Below are positions 62,049-64,000 of a stretch of DNA of 64,000 nt, one piece after another. The stretch covers positions 1 to 64,000 of the forward strand of contig NZ_RDQR01000013.1 of the NCBI RefSeq assembly GCF_003703835.1, in the 5' to 3' direction. A program made the translations under genes and the position numbers. The notes under the pieces are model-generated. The model was given only the letters and a program-made list of their open reading frames with translations. It had not been told where the DNA came from and did not search any database. Position 1 is the first letter of the stretch. Every line of letters starts with the position of its first letter. This DNA is from Auritidibacter ignavus. GTDB lineage: Bacteria > Actinomycetota > Actinomycetes > Actinomycetales > Micrococcaceae.

Positions 62049-62699
62049 TCATGCTCCCTTCGCTGCATCGCGAACCAGCACAACCCGACCCTTGGGGCCA
62101 GGAATGGCGCCCTTGATCAACAGCAGGTTGTTCTCTGCATCGATAGCGTGCAGAGTAAGGTTCTGAGTGGTAGTGCGCTTATTGCCCATACGGCCGGGCA
62201 GGCGCTGGCCTTTGAAGACGCGGCCCGGGGTGGAAGCACCACCGACCGAACCGGGTTTACGGTGGTTCTTGTGCTGACCGTGGGATGCGGCCACACCGGC
62301 GAAGCCGTGACGCTTCATGGCACCGGCGAAGCCTTTACCCTTAGAGTTAGCGGTCACGTCAACCTTTTGACCAGCTTCAAACTGTTCAACGGTGACGTCC
62401 TGGCCCAGCGTGTACTCAGCGACATCAGTGGTACGGATCTCGACCACATGGCGACGCGGGGTGACGCCTGCCTTCTCGAAGTGGCCGGTCAGTGGCTTGG
62501 TGACCTTGCGGGGATCAATCTGACCGTAGGCCAGTTGAACAGCGGTGTAGCCATCTGATTCTTCAGTGCGAAGCTGCGAAACCACGTTGGGCTCTGCCTG
62601 AACCACGGTCACCGGAACAAGGTTGTTCTCCTCGTCCCAGACCTGGGTCATGCCGAGCTTCGTGCCCAGCAAACCTTTTGTTTGACGGTTAGCGGTCAT
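62049..62699 (-). CDS. rplC: 50S ribosomal protein L3
   Basis: 216 residues. [31 protein letters not shown] starts it, and the long loop [25 protein letters not shown]-like region reaching the peptidyl-transferase centre is intact. It follows rpsJ by 23 bp. Confidence 0.97.
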   Translation of the reverse strand: MTANRQTKGLLGTKLGMTQVWDEENNLVPVTVVQAEPNVVSQLRTEESDGYTAVQLAYGQIDPRKVTKPLTGHFEKAGVTPRRHVVEIRTTDVAEYTLGQDVTVEQFEAGQKVDVTANSKGKGFAGAMKRHGFAGVAASHGQHKNHRKPGSVGGASTPGRVFKGQRLPGRMGNKRTTTQNLTLHAIDAENNLLLIKGAIPGPKGRVVLVRDAAKGA

Positions 62700-62722
62700 A
62701 GTTCTCTCAGCACCTCCCTAAC

Positions 62723-63031
62723 CTAAAGCTTGATTTCAATATTGACGTCCGCGGGCAGGTCCAAACGCATCAGCGAGTCGACGGCCTTCGGAGTCGGGTC
62801 TACGATGTCGATCAGCCGCTTATGAGTGCGCATTTCAAAATGCTCGCGACTGTCCTTGTACATGTGCGGAGAACGGATCACGCAGTAAACGTTCTTCTCA
62901 GTTGGTAGCGGCACCGGGCCCACTACCTGAGCGCCTGCGCGTATGACCGTATCTACGATCTTCCGTGCTGAAGTGTCAATCACCTCGTGATCGTAAGACT
63001 TCAGACGGATGCGGATTTTCTGTCCCGCCAT
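62723..63031 (-). CDS. rpsJ: 30S ribosomal protein S10
   Basis: 102 residues. [42 protein letters not shown] and [35 protein letters not shown] are standard. S10 also serves in transcription antitermination as NusE. It is the first gene of the S10 operon behind a leader of about 280 nt. Confidence 0.98.
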   Translation of the reverse strand: MAGQKIRIRLKSYDHEVIDTSARKIVDTVIRAGAQVVGPVPLPTEKNVYCVIRSPHMYKDSREHFEMRTHKRLIDIVDPTPKAVDSLMRLDLPADVNIEIKL

Positions 63032-63313
63032 GGCGTCTTGCCTCTTTCGTCCTTGTTGTCCGTACCTGTCCCTGTGTGCGATTCAACGGCCATGGACCAG
63101 ACAATTGCGCCTCATCGACCGTCTTCGCTTATTCCACCTCCAGCAACAAATCCGAAAACTTCGGGTTCCTCGCTCCTGAAGGGCTCCCATCCACGCGCTC
63201 GGGCGTGTCGAAATCTATGTCGGAACACTACGCTCGAGGAGAGGGAGGGAATTCTGCTCACGGGGCGAATACCGATTCAGACACGATGATTCGCTCGTCC
63301 TTGCTGAGCAACT
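63032..63313 (-). other. leader of the S10 operon
   Basis: About 280 nt from the predicted promoter to rpsJ. A CACGC/GCGTG hairpin is visible at 63192-63207. No coding frame is convincing and I could not match the enterobacterial L4-binding leader. The length suggests a regulatory leader. Confidence 0.4.
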
Positions 63314-63342
63314 TATCTAGTATGACATGTTTTGTCTCGCAA
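63314..63342 (-). promoter_or_regulatory. candidate S10 operon promoter
   Basis: On the minus strand TTGCGA (63337-63342) and TAGATA (63314-63319) are 17 bp apart, a plausible sigma-70-type promoter downstream of the tuf terminator. Confidence 0.6.
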
Positions 63343-63405
63343 CGCGAATCCTCGGGTCTCGTTATTGGCAAGATCACGTTATTGCCACGAGACCTCGACA
63401 CACAA

Positions 63406-63445
63406 CAGGGCCCCGCCTCCGAGACATCTCGGTAACGGGGCCCTG
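63406..63445 (-). terminator. tuf terminator
   Basis: CAGGGCCCCG (63406-63415) and CGGGGCCCTG (63436-63445) form a perfect 10-bp stem; an inner CCGAGA/TCTCGG stem extends it. It lies 45 bp after the tuf stop and isolates tuf from the S10 promoter. Confidence 0.75.
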
Positions 63446-63489
63446 TCGACGAGCCTCAGGCTGAGCTCAGCCGAACTCAGTCAGAGGTC

Positions 63490-64000
63490 TTACTTGACGA
63501 TCTTGGTCACACGACCGGAACCAACGGTGCGACCACCCTCACGGATAGCGAAGCCGAGGCCCTCTTCCATAGCGATCGGCTGGATGAGCTCGACTGACAT
63601 CTCAGTGGTATCGCCAGGCATAACCATCTCAGTACCTTCCGGCAGGGTGATGACGCCAGTAACGTCAGTGGTGCGGAAGTAGAACTGCGGACGGTAGTTG
63701 GAGTAGAACGGGTTGTGACGGCCACCCTCGTCCTTGGAGAGAATGTAGACGTTACCCTCGAACTGGGTGTGCGGGGTAATCGACCCCGGCTCAGCAACAA
63801 CCTGACCACGCTCAACGTCTTCACGCTTCAGACCACGCAACAACAGACCACAGTTCTCGCCTGCCCATGCTTCGTCGAGCTGCTTGTGGAACATCTCGAT
63901 ACCAGTGACGGTGGTCTTCTGGATTTCGCGGATACCGACGATTTCAACCTCAGAGTTGATAGCCAGAGTACCGCGCTCGGCGCGACCGGTCACCACGGTA
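63490..64000 (-). CDS. tuf: elongation factor Tu, C-terminal part (runs off the window)
   Basis: About 170 C-terminal residues are visible; the gene continues past the right edge. [21 protein letters not shown] starts domain 2, and [32 protein letters not shown] and the closing [20 protein letters not shown] belong to domain 3. EF-Tu carries aminoacyl-tRNA to the ribosome. Its place before rpsJ is the usual str-S10 junction. Confidence 0.98.
   Translation of the reverse strand, partial: TVVTGRAERGTLAINSEVEIVGIREIQKTTVTGIEMFHKQLDEAWAGENCGLLLRGLKREDVERGQVVAEPGSITPHTQFEGNVYILSKDEGGRHNPFYSNYRPQFYFRTTDVTGVITLPEGTEMVMPGDTTEMSVELIQPIAMEEGLGFAIREGGRTVGSGRVTKIVK

Overview
The window looks like chromosome from a high-GC Gram-positive bacterium of the Actinomycetota, most likely Micrococcales and close to Micrococcaceae. 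The evidence is the guaB/guaB3/guaA cluster, an epimerase fused to an SRPBCC domain, a groES operon with CIRCE operators, the L13/S9 pair next to the alpha operon, and an spc operon that lacks S14, as known in Micrococcus luteus. The genus cannot be fixed from sequence alone.

Layout. 1-2.6 kb is accessory DNA: short coding-like debris, an IS110-family element with a candidate bridge RNA upstream of its transposase, and the 3' tail of a broken plus-strand gene followed by a strong terminator. 2.8-6.7 kb encodes a 1306-residue SF1 helicase-like protein whose Walker A lysine is replaced by glutamate. 6.8-13.4 kb is a minus-strand run read guaB, guaB3, SURF1, DUF3817, DedA, guaA. 13.6-15.1 kb is the epimerase on the plus strand. 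15.1-19.9 kb is the glycine-cleavage operon gcvP-gcvT-gcvH behind a tandem glycine riboswitch. 20.0-22.2 kb is groES-groEL behind two CIRCE operators that bracket a sigma-70-type promoter. A THUMP-like methyltransferase follows at 22.2-23.5 kb, then a four-gene ferric-siderophore ABC importer with a DtxR/IdeR-like box (23.6-27.6 kb) and a YbdK-type carboxylate-amine ligase (27.9-29.1 kb).

29.1-37.1 kb is a minus-strand housekeeping cluster (glmS, acpS, NAD(P)HX repair enzyme, alr, tsaE, tsaB, rimI, tsaD) combining wall-precursor supply with tRNA t6A synthesis. 37.2-44.0 kb holds coaA, a VanY-like lipoprotein, mscL, a small membrane protein, glmM, and a two-gene amino-acid importer whose binding protein and permease are fused.

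44.1-64 kb is ribosomal. Read on the minus strand from the right it runs tuf (partial), S10 operon (rpsJ to rpsQ), spc operon (rplN to rplO), secY-adk-map, alpha operon (infA, rpmJ, rpsM, rpsK, rpoA, rplQ), truA, then rplM-rpsI. The S10 and spc blocks are separated by a 441-bp gap carrying a hairpin and a good promoter, and a strong hairpin separates rplO from secY.

No CRISPR array, tRNA, rRNA or intact prophage was seen. The best candidates for something little described are the IS110 bridge-RNA region and the catalytically degenerate helicase-like protein. Everything else is well-known biology with some unusual regulatory arrangements.
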